The position numbers were made by a program, and so were the translations under genes. A DNA stretch of 64,000 nucleotides from HGM11525 sp036307445 (lineage in GTDB: Bacteria; Bacillota; Clostridia; UBA1381), in contig JAXJXP010000037.1 of the NCBI GenBank assembly GCA_036307445.1, positions 1 to 64,000 on the forward strand, given 5' to 3'. Positions 35,530-43,670 of the stretch are shown one piece after another (position 1 is the stretch's first letter; each line of letters opens with the position of its first letter). The notes beneath the pieces are model-generated. The model did no database searches, had not been told where the DNA came from, and saw nothing but the letters and a program-made list of their open reading frames with translations.

Positions 35530-36189
35530 TCAGCAGCCTAAAAGCTTTTCGGCATACTCTCTGTCAACCATTTCCCAGTCAAAGCTTACATCCTTCACGC
35601 CTGAGCTTTTTAAGGCAGTATGAATTGTTTTGTATGTTTCTGGCGGTGCTTTTGATGTAAATACCGCACCGTCGTCAAGATTTCTGACCATTATTTCAAT
35701 ACTTCCGTCCTCGTAACGTTTGCCGAACAGAGCAGATCTCTTGTCTGCCATATCAGGCTCTTGCAAAAGAACCATAAGCTTTATTACTTCTATTGTTTTG
35801 TCGCTTAAGCCACTATCAAAAATCAACAGTTTTTCGAGTAATGTATTGTAATCGGAAACATAACGAAGGTTGTATCCTTTTAAGGACTCAAGTTCACCTG
35901 ATTCCTTTGAGCTGTTTTTAATCGCTTCAAATTGCTTTTGTGAATCCTCGGCATTCTCGGTAGGCATAAATGATAGCATAAGCTTTTTTTCTTCATCGTG
36001 ATAGAGAAGAGGGGTTGGAACGATTGCTCGTGCACCGCAGTCGCTGCAGATAAGAACATTAAGCTCACCCTTCAAAAGTGCCTGCTTTAAATCAGGACTG
36101 TCCGATACTGTCAAGGACTGCCACAGAGTAATATCATTAAGCTGTCCGCATTTTGGACAACGAAGCTTTTCCTGTGTATTAAGACTCAT
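35530..36189 (-). CDS. CpXC domain protein
   Basis: 219 residues with the CpXC zinc-binding pattern: C11-P-K-C14 and C48-S-D-C51 at the N-terminus, the rest mixed helical. Proteins of this family have no established function. It is the first gene of a two-gene minus-strand unit with the Enzyme I-like half protein. ATG follows AAGGAGATTATTCT. Cytoplasmic by sequence, with no signal or membrane segment. Confidence 0.75.
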   Translation of the reverse strand: MSLNTQEKLRCPKCGQLNDITLWQSLTVSDSPDLKQALLKGELNVLICSDCGARAIVPTPLLYHDEEKKLMLSFMPTENAEDSQKQFEAIKNSSKESGELESLKGYNLRYVSDYNTLLEKLLIFDSGLSDKTIEVIKLMVLLQEPDMADKRSALFGKRYEDGSIEIMVRNLDDGAVFTSKAPPETYKTIHTALKSSGVKDVSFDWEMVDREYAEKLLGC

Positions 36190-36289
36190 TAGAATAATCT
36201 CCTTTGTAACAATTATAAGTTCATTATATAATTTTTTTATGCAGTTGGCAAGTGAAAAAGAATTATTTGATTAAAAAGTAGTATAAAAG

Positions 36290-36316
36290 ACAGGCTTTCT
36301 TGCTATTCATAGTATA
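36290..36316 (+). promoter_or_regulatory. Candidate mother-cell promoter of sigK
   Basis: AC (36290-36291), 16 bases, CATAGTATA (36308-36316), which fits the sigma-K -10 pattern CATANNNTA. It would allow autoregulation of sigK. The spacer is one base short of the common 17. Confidence 0.4.
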
Positions 36317-36332
36317 ACAGGAGGTTTTATGT

Positions 36333-37007
36333 ATGGGTTTTTTGCTGGCGCTTATTGAAAAGCTTCTCTTTTTTGTGGGGTATGTAGGCGGTGGGTCTTT
36401 TCCAAAGCCGCTTTCTGCAAAAGAGGAAAGGGAATATACAGAGCTTATGCAGCAGGGTGATGAAAATGCACGAAAAATACTTATAGAACATAATCTCAGA
36501 TTGGTAGCGCATATAGCTAAAAAATACGGAAATGACAATAATTTTGATGACCTTGTATCAATTGGTACGATTGGATTGATAAAGGGTATAAATACCTTTA
36601 ATCCCGAGAAAAATCCCCGACTTGCAGCGTACATTGCCAGATGTATCGAAAATGAAATTTTGATGACGATGAGGAGCAGTAAGCGATTGTCTGCCGAAAT
36701 TTCGTTAGATGAGAGTATTGGCTGCGATAGCGAAGGGAATAATATGACACTATCGGATACACTTGCAGTAGATGGTGCAGATGTGGAGGAGGAGGTATCG
36801 CTTAGAATTGATTCGGAAAAACTAAGAAAAGCTATTGAAAAGGATTTGACTCCAAGCGAACAACAAATTATCTGTTGGAGATACGGCTTAACAGGCGGAA
36901 AAAGAAAAACTCAGCAGGAGGTTTCTGAACTTTTGGGTATAAGTCGTTCGTATGTATCGAGAATAGAAAAAAAGGCAATTAAAAAACTAAAAAAGAGTTT
37001 TGAATAG
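36333..37007 (+). CDS. sigK: RNA polymerase sporulation sigma factor sigma-K
   Basis: Late mother-cell sigma factor. The 224 residues include the hydrophobic pro-sequence (LLALIEKLLFFVGYVGGGSFP, in part membrane-like, residues 3-23), region 2 (HNLRLVAHIAKKYG and DDLVSIGTIGLIKGINTF) and region 4 (TQQEVSELLGISRSYVSRIEKKA). The reading frame is whole: no skin-type element interrupts it. AGGAGG lies eight bases before the ATG at 36333. It stands alone between the CpXC gene and the converging nadA. Confidence 0.94.
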   Translation: MGFLLALIEKLLFFVGYVGGGSFPKPLSAKEEREYTELMQQGDENARKILIEHNLRLVAHIAKKYGNDNNFDDLVSIGTIGLIKGINTFNPEKNPRLAAYIARCIENEILMTMRSSKRLSAEISLDESIGCDSEGNNMTLSDTLAVDGADVEEEVSLRIDSEKLRKAIEKDLTPSEQQIICWRYGLTGGKRKTQQEVSELLGISRSYVSRIEKKAIKKLKKSFE

Positions 37008-37009
37008 TA

Positions 37010-37038
37010 AAAAAATCGGACTTTGGTCCGATTTTTTG
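37010..37038. terminator. Bidirectional terminator between sigK and nadA
   Basis: AAAAAATCGGAC / GTCCGATTTTTT with a 4-base loop, three bases after sigK and three before the nadA stop. Confidence 0.85.
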
Positions 37039-37040
37039 TG

Positions 37041-37955
37041 TCATATACTAAGCATTCTGTCAATACTCTTTCTTGCGCTGTCTATAATGTCATTGTTTAA
37101 AATAATTTCCTCTCCGCCTTTTCCCAAAACGGCATTATACACATCTACAAGTGTTGTAAGACGCATATCATTGCACACACAGTTTTTGGAAAGGGGATAA
37201 AATTTCTTGCTTGGGTATTCAAACTGAAGATGCTGAACAATGCTGTTATCTGTACCGATGATAAACTCATCAGCATCACTTTTGTCAACGTAGCCCATAA
37301 TAGCGGTTGTACTTCCAGCAAAATCAGCCATTGTGGTTACATCTTTAATGCACTCGGGATGTACAAGTAAGAGCGCATTTGGGTGTTTTTCTTTTGCACG
37401 CTTTACCTCGGCTGTGGTTATTTTTGTATGTACAGGGCAGCCTCCGTTTATAAAGTGGAAGGTCTTCTCAGGCACGTGCTTTTCTACCCACGAGCCTAAG
37501 TTGCAGTCAGGGATAAAAAGAATTTCCTTTTGCGGTAGCTTTTTTACAATATCAAGAGCGGATGCAGATGTTACACAAACATCACATTCGCATTTAAGAG
37601 CTGCGGTTGTATTTATGTATGCAACTACTGCTGCGTTGGGATATTGTTTTTTGAGCAATTTTAATTCCTCAACAGCTAATTGCTCAGCCATTGGACAACC
37701 TGCATCGGCGTGAGATAAAAGAACCTTTTTGTCGGGGGATAAAATTTTGACCGTTTCAGCCATAAACCGTACTCCGCACATTAAAACTGTACTTTGCGGT
37801 GCAGATGCCGCCTGCTTGCTAAGTCCAAATGAATCGCCGACAAAATCTGCAACTTCCAGTATATCGTGCGTCTGATATGCGTGTGCAAGAATACAGACAT
37901 CATTTTCTTTCTTTAGTTTAAGTATATTTTCCTGTAAATCTTTCGTGTTAAACAT
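37041..37955 (-). CDS. nadA: Quinolinate synthase
   Basis: 4Fe-4S enzyme that condenses iminoaspartate with dihydroxyacetone phosphate to quinolinate in NAD synthesis. The 304 residues contain ILAHAYQTHDILEVADFVGDS near 22-42, the cluster cysteines in LMCGVRF, the CDVCVTSA region and the C-terminal CVCNDMRLTT, and the substrate-binding GGCPVHTKIT. It diverges from nadB-nadC-niaR across a shared regulatory region, so all NAD de novo genes are at one locus. Confidence 0.95.
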   Translation of the reverse strand: MFNTKDLQENILKLKKENDVCILAHAYQTHDILEVADFVGDSFGLSKQAASAPQSTVLMCGVRFMAETVKILSPDKKVLLSHADAGCPMAEQLAVEELKLLKKQYPNAAVVAYINTTAALKCECDVCVTSASALDIVKKLPQKEILFIPDCNLGSWVEKHVPEKTFHFINGGCPVHTKITTAEVKRAKEKHPNALLLVHPECIKDVTTMADFAGSTTAIMGYVDKSDADEFIIGTDNSIVQHLQFEYPSKKFYPLSKNCVCNDMRLTTLVDVYNAVLGKGGEEIILNNDIIDSARKSIDRMLSI

Positions 37956-37980
37956 AATTACCCGCCTCCGTAATATATGT

Positions 37981-38009
37981 ATTATACTATTTTAGGAGTC
38001 AAAAGTCAA
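37981..38009 (-). promoter_or_regulatory. nadA promoter
   Basis: Minus strand TTGACT (38009-38004), 17 bases, TATAAT (37986-37981). Confidence 0.75.
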
Positions 38010-38010
38010 C

Positions 38011-38053
38011 AAAAGTTTACATAAAAGTTTACATATGTATTGAAATATGTAAA
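38011..38053. promoter_or_regulatory. Candidate NiaR operators in the nadA-nadB gap
   Basis: Two perfect tandem copies of AAAAGTTTACAT (38011-38022 and 38023-38034) are followed by TATGTAAA (38046-38053), which makes an inverted repeat with TTTACATA of the second copy. They lie between the -35 boxes of the two promoters. The niaR-type repressor gene at the end of the nadB operon is the obvious candidate to bind them. Confidence 0.5.
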
Positions 38054-38068
38054 ATTGTGTGATATAAT
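38040..38068 (+). promoter_or_regulatory. nadB-nadC-niaR promoter
   Basis: TTGAAA (38040-38045), 17 bases, TATAAT (38063-38068); the spacer includes the TATGTAAA half-site. Confidence 0.75.
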
Positions 38069-38112
38069 GTTAACGTTAAACTTGATTTATAAACCGATTT
38101 AACGGAGGAAAT

Positions 38113-39411
38113 ATGGGAACTGATATACTTATTGTAGGTAGTGGGTGCTCGGGGCTTTACTGTGCTTTGCATCTGCCAAGAGATAAAAAGATAACAATAA
38201 TAACAAAGGCTGATGCTGAGAGTAATGACTCCTTTCTTGCACAAGGCGGAATATGTGTCTTGAGGGACGATAGTGATTTTGACTCATTCTTTGAGGATAC
38301 GTTAAAGGCGGGGCATTACGAAAATGACAGAGAAAGCGTTAAGATTATGATTAACTCATCCCGTGATGTTATTAGTGATTTAGTAAGCTACGGCGTGGAA
38401 TTTTCCCGTGATGAAAATGGCGAGTTTAACTACACAAGAGAGGGTGCACATTCCAAAAACCGAATACTATTTCATCGGGATATTACGGGCAAGGAAATAA
38501 CGAGCAAGCTTTTGGCTGAGGTTAAAAAACGTGATAATATCACTATTCTTGAAAGCACAACCTTGCTTGATATTATAGAAAATAACGGCGAATGTGTCGG
38601 TGCAGTAATTGCAACCAAAAACGGAAGTACAGATGTTATAAGCGCTGAATATACGGTGCTTGCCTGTGGCGGTATAGGCGGTCTTTACAGACATTCTACC
38701 AATTTCAGGCATTTGACCGGTGATGCCATTGCAATAGCGATTGAACACGGTATTGAGCTTAAGAATATAAATTACATACAAATTCATCCGACCACTCTAT
38801 ACACCGACAAGCAAACCGACAGGAGCTTTCTTATATCTGAGTCTGTTCGTGGCGAGGGGGCAAAGCTTTATAACAAGGATATGGAGCGGTTTGCCAATGA
38901 ACTATTGCCGAGAGATTTGTTGGTTAAGGAAGTAAAACGTCAAATGAAAAAGGACGGTACGGAGTTTGTGTGGGAGGATTTGAGGACAATTCCCGAAGAA
39001 GAGCTTTTAGAGCATTTTCCGAATATCGTCGAGTATTGCAGGGAGCAGAACTATGACGTAACGGAAGAATGTATTCCAGTAGTGCCTGCACAACACTATT
39101 TTATGGGCGGTATCAAAGTAGACCACAACAGTAAGACGTCGATGGACGGACTTTATGCAATCGGCGAAACTGCCTGCAACGGCGTTCACGGCAGAAACAG
39201 ACTTGCAAGCAATTCACTTCTGGAAAGTCTTGTGTTTGCCAAAAGAGCGGCATTTAATATGACGGAAAATCCGAGAGAAGCGAAGGCTTTGCCGCAGATA
39301 AATCTTGATAAATATGAAAACAGGGAAGAGCTTAAAGAAAAATACCGTAAGAAAGTCCTTGAAGAAATAGAGAAAGAAAATAACAAAGGAGATAAAAATG
39401 ATGTTCGATAA
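38113..39411 (+). CDS. nadB: L-aspartate oxidase
   Basis: FAD enzyme that oxidises aspartate to iminoaspartate for NadA; in anaerobes it uses fumarate or another acceptor instead of oxygen. The 432 residues have the FAD motif ILIVGSGCSGLYCALHL, NDSFLAQGGICVL near 38, the active-site region HPTTLYTD near 221, and GRNRLASNSLLESLVF near 359. Length is short compared with about 530 residues in E. coli because the C-terminal helical domain is reduced, as in many Clostridia. ATG follows CGGAGGAAAT. Confidence 0.92.
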   Translation: MGTDILIVGSGCSGLYCALHLPRDKKITIITKADAESNDSFLAQGGICVLRDDSDFDSFFEDTLKAGHYENDRESVKIMINSSRDVISDLVSYGVEFSRDENGEFNYTREGAHSKNRILFHRDITGKEITSKLLAEVKKRDNITILESTTLLDIIENNGECVGAVIATKNGSTDVISAEYTVLACGGIGGLYRHSTNFRHLTGDAIAIAIEHGIELKNINYIQIHPTTLYTDKQTDRSFLISESVRGEGAKLYNKDMERFANELLPRDLLVKEVKRQMKKDGTEFVWEDLRTIPEEELLEHFPNIVEYCREQNYDVTEECIPVVPAQHYFMGGIKVDHNSKTSMDGLYAIGETACNGVHGRNRLASNSLLESLVFAKRAAFNMTENPREAKALPQINLDKYENREELKEKYRKKVLEEIEKENNKGDKNDVR

Positions 39412-40255
39412 AGCTACATTAAAGTTAAAGGTAGACCCTCTTATTCTTAGTGCGTTAGAGGAGGATATTACAAGCGAGGACGTTTCAACAAACAGCGTTA
39501 TGCCGACGGAAAAGATGGGCGAGGTTGACCTTATCTGTAAAGAGGACGGTGTACTTTGCGGAATACAGGTGTTTGAAAGAGTTTTTACCCTGCTTGACGA
39601 AAAAACAGAGGTAACATTCTTTGCAGAAGATGGAAAGGATATTAAAAAGGGCGAGCTTATAGCTAAGGTAAGAGGGGATATAAGAGTTCTTTTGTCGGGT
39701 GAGCGTACTGCGCTTAATTATCTGCAGAGAATGAGTGGTATTGCAACATATACAAGAGGCGTTGCGGAGCTTTTGAAGGGCAGTAACACTACACTTCTTG
39801 ACACGAGAAAAACAACTCCCAATAACCGTATATTTGAAAAGTATTCGGTTAGAATAGGCGGAGGCTGCAACCACAGATACAATCTTTCTGACGGAGTGCT
39901 TTTAAAGGACAATCATATAGGTGCTGCAGGAAGCGTTAAAAAGGCGGTGGAAATGGCAAAGGAATATGCACCGTTTGTAAGAAAAATCGAGGTTGAGGTT
40001 GAAAATCTCGATATGGTAAAGGCAGCGGTTGATGCGGGTGCTGATATAATTATGCTTGACAATATGACACATAGCGAAATTAAAGAAGCGATGTCTTATA
40101 TTGCAGGACGTGCAGAGGTTGAGGTTTCGGGCAATGTTACCAGGGAAAATATTGCTGTACTTACCGACCTTGGTGTTGATTACATTTCGAGCGGAGCACT
40201 CACACATTCATCACCAATTCTCGATTTGTCCCTTAAAAATCTACACGAAATATAA
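39398..40255 (+). CDS. nadC: Nicotinate-nucleotide pyrophosphorylase (carboxylating)
   Basis: Converts quinolinate and PRPP to nicotinate mononucleotide. The 285 residues contain SGERTALNYLQRMSGIATYT near 98, LLDTRKTTPNNR near 131, the substrate-binding RIGGGCNHRYNLSDGVLLKDN (in parts, near 152-172) and EVEVENLDMVKAAVDAGADI. It overlaps nadB by 14 bases. Two start ATGs (39398, 39401) are adjacent; AAAGGAG fits either. Confidence 0.95.
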   Translation: MMFDKATLKLKVDPLILSALEEDITSEDVSTNSVMPTEKMGEVDLICKEDGVLCGIQVFERVFTLLDEKTEVTFFAEDGKDIKKGELIAKVRGDIRVLLSGERTALNYLQRMSGIATYTRGVAELLKGSNTTLLDTRKTTPNNRIFEKYSVRIGGGCNHRYNLSDGVLLKDNHIGAAGSVKKAVEMAKEYAPFVRKIEVEVENLDMVKAAVDAGADIIMLDNMTHSEIKEAMSYIAGRAEVEVSGNVTRENIAVLTDLGVDYISSGALTHSSPILDLSLKNLHEI

Positions 40256-40267
40256 GCGGAGGGCTGA

Positions 40268-40813
40268 ATGATGAAAGTCGAAGAACGAAGAGCGAGCATC
40301 ATAAAAATCCTGACCATCGCTAAAAAACCGGTCTCGGCGAGCAGCCTTGCAGTAGAATTTGGAGTAAGCAGACAGATTATAGTAAAAGATATAGCAACCT
40401 TGAGGGAGAGCGGATTTGCAGTTACTTCATATGCAAGAGGCTATTTGCTCGAGAAGGAGTCGAAGTATGAAAGGGTGTTTAAGCTCATTCACACGGATGA
40501 AGAAACAGAGGAAGAATTAAATATCATTGTAGACCTCGGCGGTGTTATTAAGGATGTTTTTGTGTATCACAAGTTTTATAACAAGCTGACTGCAAGAATG
40601 GATATTAAATCACGGCTTGATATTAAGAAATTTATGGATGATATCACGAGCGGAAAATCAAGCCTGCTCAAAAACGTAACTTCTGGTTATCATTATCATA
40701 CTGTATGTGCTGACAATGACAATACATTGAATTTAATTCAGACGAAGCTCAAGGAAAGAGGTTTTTTGGCTCCATTGCAGGAGTACGAGCCGACGGAGCT
40801 TGGGATTGGATAA
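40268..40813 (+). CDS. niaR: Transcription repressor NiaR (HTH plus 3H domain)
   Basis: Niacin-responsive regulator of the YrxA/NiaR family. Of 181 residues, 1-60 form a winged helix-turn-helix (ASSLAVEFGVSRQIIVKDIATLR) and 75-175 the 3H domain, named for conserved histidines seen here in HTDEETEEE, VYHKFYNKL and GYHYHTVCA, that bind metal and nicotinic acid. It ends the nadB operon, so autoregulation through the repeats at 38011-38053 is likely. Start is ATG 40268 or 40271; GGAGGG fits the second better. Confidence 0.88.
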   Translation: MMKVEERRASIIKILTIAKKPVSASSLAVEFGVSRQIIVKDIATLRESGFAVTSYARGYLLEKESKYERVFKLIHTDEETEEELNIIVDLGGVIKDVFVYHKFYNKLTARMDIKSRLDIKKFMDDITSGKSSLLKNVTSGYHYHTVCADNDNTLNLIQTKLKERGFLAPLQEYEPTELGIG

Positions 40814-40853
40814 AAAAACTGACTCAAACACTGTGTTTGAGTCAGTTTTTTTG
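40812..40853. terminator. Bidirectional terminator between niaR and the SSS symporter
   Basis: AAAAAACTGACTCAAACAC and its complement around a 1-3 base loop, with T-run; both flanking genes end here. Confidence 0.85.
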
Positions 40854-40862
40854 AGTAATATA

Positions 40863-42413
40863 TTAGTTTTCTTTGTAGCACTCGAAAATTTCGTCTACTC
40901 TTTCCTTGTCTTTGACTTTAGTAAATGCACTTACCAAAGGTACAATTACCATAGAAACAGCCATTGCAGAAACACCCATTTCTGGAGATTTTGCCGCTGC
41001 AGCGCCAAAGCCGGAATTAAGAGTAATTACCAAGGTAGCAATACCTACTGTCAAAAGACCGCCAAGCATACCTGCATATGCGCCTGTCTTAGTAATCTTC
41101 TTTGAGAAAAGTCCCCAGATGTATGGACCGATAAAGCAACCGGAAACAACACCCCAGGAGAAAGACATAAGACTAACAATGATGGGGATATTCTGTGTCG
41201 CAAATATGAATGAACAAGCAACGAATACAAGGCAAAGAAGTCTTGTAAGAAGCATCTGTGTTTCGGGGTTTGTACCGCTCTTTCTTACAGTAGGAATAAG
41301 GTCAACTGCAACTGCAGAAGCAGATGTAAGAACAACGGCCTCAAGAGTTGACATTGACGCAGAAAGAAGAAGGATCATAATTACTGCCAATAGAATGATG
41401 CCAAGAGTTCCTCCGCTGAGGACTTCCATAAGAACAGCAGGTATAACAGAATCAATTCCACCTTCGGGAAGAACACCGCCGAGAATCAATCTTGATGTAG
41501 AGCCGATAAGATAAGCACCACAACCGATAACAAGACAGAATATTGTAGAAATAATTGTACCACGTTTAATTGCTGCAGTATCTTTAATAGCATAGAATTT
41601 GCCAATCATCTGAGGAAGGCCCCATGTACCAAAGCTTGTAAGCATTATGTTAAAGCAAAGGAACTTGAATGATGAACCGCCGAAAATATTTGTAAGCTGC
41701 ACTCCTGTTGTGGGGTTCGGGTCGCCCGGCAAAGATTCAAAGCTTCCGAGGTTTGCGATAAGTCCTGAGAATCCGCCGACATTTTCATGTCCGAGAACTG
41801 CACATATAAGGCATATAACACCAACAATCATAATAATACCCTGTACAAGATCTGTATACGCAGTTGCAATATATCCGCCTGCAACAAGGTAAACTGCTGT
41901 AAGACAGGCAATAATGAGCATCCATACCCAAGTTTCAACGCCGGGGAATACGGTACTAAAAAGTGAACCGAGACCCTTGTAAACTGCTGCTGAGTAGGGA
42001 ACAAGAAATACAAAGATGATAATTGCAGCAAAAATTTTCATACCCTTTGAAGCATATCTCTTTTCAAAATATTCAGGCATAGTTTTTGCTTCGAGTTTTT
42101 TGGTTATCTTTCTTGTGCGGTTTGCGAAGAGCAGCCATGAAAGCAGGCAGCCCAATACTGCGTTACCAATACCAATCCATATACTGCCAAGACCTATGTT
42201 CCAACCGTGCTGTCCTGCGTAACCGACGAATACTACTGCTGAAAAATATGTAGTTCCGTATGCAAATGCAGTTACCCAAGCACCGATATTTCTGCCACCG
42301 ATTAAGAAACCGTCGAGGGTTTTTGATTTGCCGTAACTAATACAGCCAATCATGGCCATTGCTATTGCATAAATGCAAAGAGCAATAATTGTGTAAAGTT
42401 GTGCGTTTGTCAT
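40863..42413 (-). CDS. Sodium:solute symporter under T-box control
   Basis: Sodium:solute symporter family protein of 516 residues and about 13 membrane segments. Motifs include LDGFLIGGRNIGAWVTAFAY near 35-54 and the sodium-site region SASMSTLEAVVLTSASAVAVDL near 350. It is closer to the PanF/unassigned branch than to PutP, so the substrate is not given by sequence. A complete T-box leader directly upstream shows that expression rises when a tRNA is uncharged, so the transported compound is probably an amino acid or precursor, with Tyr the best guess from the specifier. Confidence 0.85.
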   Translation of the reverse strand: MTNAQLYTIIALCIYAIAMAMIGCISYGKSKTLDGFLIGGRNIGAWVTAFAYGTTYFSAVVFVGYAGQHGWNIGLGSIWIGIGNAVLGCLLSWLLFANRTRKITKKLEAKTMPEYFEKRYASKGMKIFAAIIIFVFLVPYSAAVYKGLGSLFSTVFPGVETWVWMLIIACLTAVYLVAGGYIATAYTDLVQGIIMIVGVICLICAVLGHENVGGFSGLIANLGSFESLPGDPNPTTGVQLTNIFGGSSFKFLCFNIMLTSFGTWGLPQMIGKFYAIKDTAAIKRGTIISTIFCLVIGCGAYLIGSTSRLILGGVLPEGGIDSVIPAVLMEVLSGGTLGIILLAVIMILLLSASMSTLEAVVLTSASAVAVDLIPTVRKSGTNPETQMLLTRLLCLVFVACSFIFATQNIPIIVSLMSFSWGVVSGCFIGPYIWGLFSKKITKTGAYAGMLGGLLTVGIATLVITLNSGFGAAAAKSPEMGVSAMAVSMVIVPLVSAFTKVKDKERVDEIFECYKEN

Positions 42414-42463
42414 GTGTTTTTTACCTCCTTATTTTTAGATTACGGAGGAAAAAGCCGTTTCAG

Positions 42464-42510
42464 GCAAAAAAAACACGCCCTCCGCATTCTTATTGAGAAT
42501 ACAGAGGACG
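42464..42510 (-). terminator. T-box regulated terminator
   Basis: Minus strand CGTCCTC...GAGGGCG with an inner ATTCTC/AATAAGAAT hairpin, followed by GTGTTTTTTTT. Confidence 0.85.
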
Positions 42511-42757
42511 AGATAATTCCCGTGGTACCACCTCAGTTTACCGTTATCTCACGATTACGGCCTTGGAGAGTGTCAAACAACACTCTTGTTCTATAACGGG
42601 AACACCCGTTGCAGCCTACTTAAAAATTCTTTTGTTCGGTGCACTGCTCGCAGGATGTATTCGGTTTAAATTTCCCCATTACCTCGCACCAACCGGCAAC
42701 TCTCTCAAGGTTTCATCTAAACGTACTTGTTCCTGCTCAAACGCATTTACTGCATTA
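42464..42757 (-). ncRNA. T-box leader of the symporter gene
   Basis: On the minus strand the T-box TGAGGTGGTACCACGG (42520-42535) precedes the terminator. Upstream, GCAGGA...TCCTGC closes stem I, with AGTA on its 5' side and GAATACATCC on its 3' side. TAC after GAA, followed by a purine, is the most likely specifier (Tyr); ACA (Thr) is an alternative frame. The RNA senses the charging state of its tRNA by antitermination. Confidence 0.9.
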
Positions 42758-42786
42758 ATTTTAACACTTTAGAGTAATAAAGTCAA
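42758..42786 (-). promoter_or_regulatory. T-box transcript promoter
   Basis: Minus strand TTGACT (42786-42781), 17 bases, TAAAAT (42763-42758). Confidence 0.7.
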
Positions 42787-42952
42787 GATATTTTTTGTAA
42801 ATTATTGTATTTTTATTCAATTATTATAAAAATGTTGAGGGATATTTAGTTATATTATTTATGTCTTTAAGTCATTTTGCCTAATGAGGTTTTAAGCAGT
42901 TTTTCAAGAACCTGAAGCGATAGTTAGAATGCGAAAGGATGTCCTGAATTAT

Positions 42953-42986
42953 AAAGTGCTTACGGGAGAAATCTCGTAAGCACTTG
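42953..42986 (-). terminator. Terminator of tRNA-Leu
   Basis: AAGTGCTTACG / CGTAAGCACTT hairpin on the minus strand, directly after the tRNA. Confidence 0.75.
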
Positions 42987-42991
42987 GAAAA

Positions 42992-43078
42992 TGGTGCAGG
43001 TAACAGGACTTGAACCTGCATGAAATTGCTTTCACATGGACCTGAACCATGCGCGTCTGCCAATTCCGCCATACCTGC
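42992..43078 (-). tRNA. tRNA-Leu (anticodon CAG)
   Basis: 87-nt class II tRNA with acceptor GCAGGTA / TACCTGC, encoded CCA, anticodon loop TTCAGGT inside the ATGG/CCAT stem, a long variable arm and T-arm CAGGTTCAAGTCCTG. It reads CUG codons. Confidence 0.94.
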
Positions 43079-43110
43079 ATATGAATACAGTCAATCAAAG
43101 AACAATTGAT

Positions 43111-43139
43111 ATTTTACTATAAACTTTACTTTTTGTCAA
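43111..43139 (-). promoter_or_regulatory. tRNA-Leu promoter
   Basis: Minus strand TTGACA (43139-43134), 17 bases, TAAAAT (43116-43111). Confidence 0.75.
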
Positions 43140-43420
43140 TCTTTTTTTGCTAAATAATAGGGAGAGAACAGTAAATGATATACACTTACAAGAATGTTAA
43201 ATATTAGCAATATTTTTGGGGCAAGCTATTGTACCGTCTTCGCTGATAATCTCGTAATCACCGAAATAAGTGTTATGACGATACACTGCAGACTTTCTAT
43301 ACTTACAGAAAGTTCCGGATTTGATTTTGAGAGAACTGCAACATTATGGCTAACAGTAGGTGTCAAAATCTGCAGGTACCATCTGATTACTTCTATGGCC
43401 GTGTAATGTACAAAAGTAAT
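43140..43420. other. Intergenic stretch without a supported gene
   Basis: About 280 bases upstream of the comEC promoter. Frames of 70 to 96 codons exist on both strands, but none has a ribosome site or recognisable family, and they overlap. A small hairpin CTTTCT / AGAAAG lies near 43295. It may be a decayed gene. Confidence 0.4.
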
Positions 43421-43449
43421 TGACAAATTATAGCCAAAATGATAAACTA
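43421..43449 (+). promoter_or_regulatory. Candidate comEC-holA promoter
   Basis: TTGACA (43421-43426), 17 bases, TAAACT (43444-43449). The implied leader is about 215 nt and holds the hairpin CCCGGAT / ATCCGGG (43478-43494). Confidence 0.5.
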
Positions 43450-43670
43450 AATATATTATATGTTTCAGATAGAAGAACCCGGATACAATCCGGGCCATAG
43501 CCCGAAAAAAACTCAATGTTCATATTGTTGTCAGTATGCTTATGCTTCCTTTGACAACCTTTTTTATAATACGGCAATGAAGTATCTGAAAGTTTTGTAT
43601 GTATTCACAACAGAGACGTAATAGGGCGTGAATCTGTGGTTGAAATAAAGAATTAAACGGGAGCTTTATT

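Noticed and set aside
36333..37007. Sigma-E rather than sigma-K
   Set aside because: The SFPKPLS opening, GGKRKTQQEVSELLGISRSYVSRIEKK end and short pro-sequence fit sigma-K; there is no spoIIGA upstream.
43226..43516. 96-codon minus-strand frame before comEC, and a 70-codon plus-strand frame at 43194
   Set aside because: They overlap each other, lack ribosome sites and match nothing I recognise; possible decayed DNA only.
43460..43627. 55-codon plus-strand frame starting MFQIEEPGYNPGHSPKK
   Set aside because: No Shine-Dalgarno site; it covers the hairpin in the comEC leader. Kept only as an uncertain leader region.
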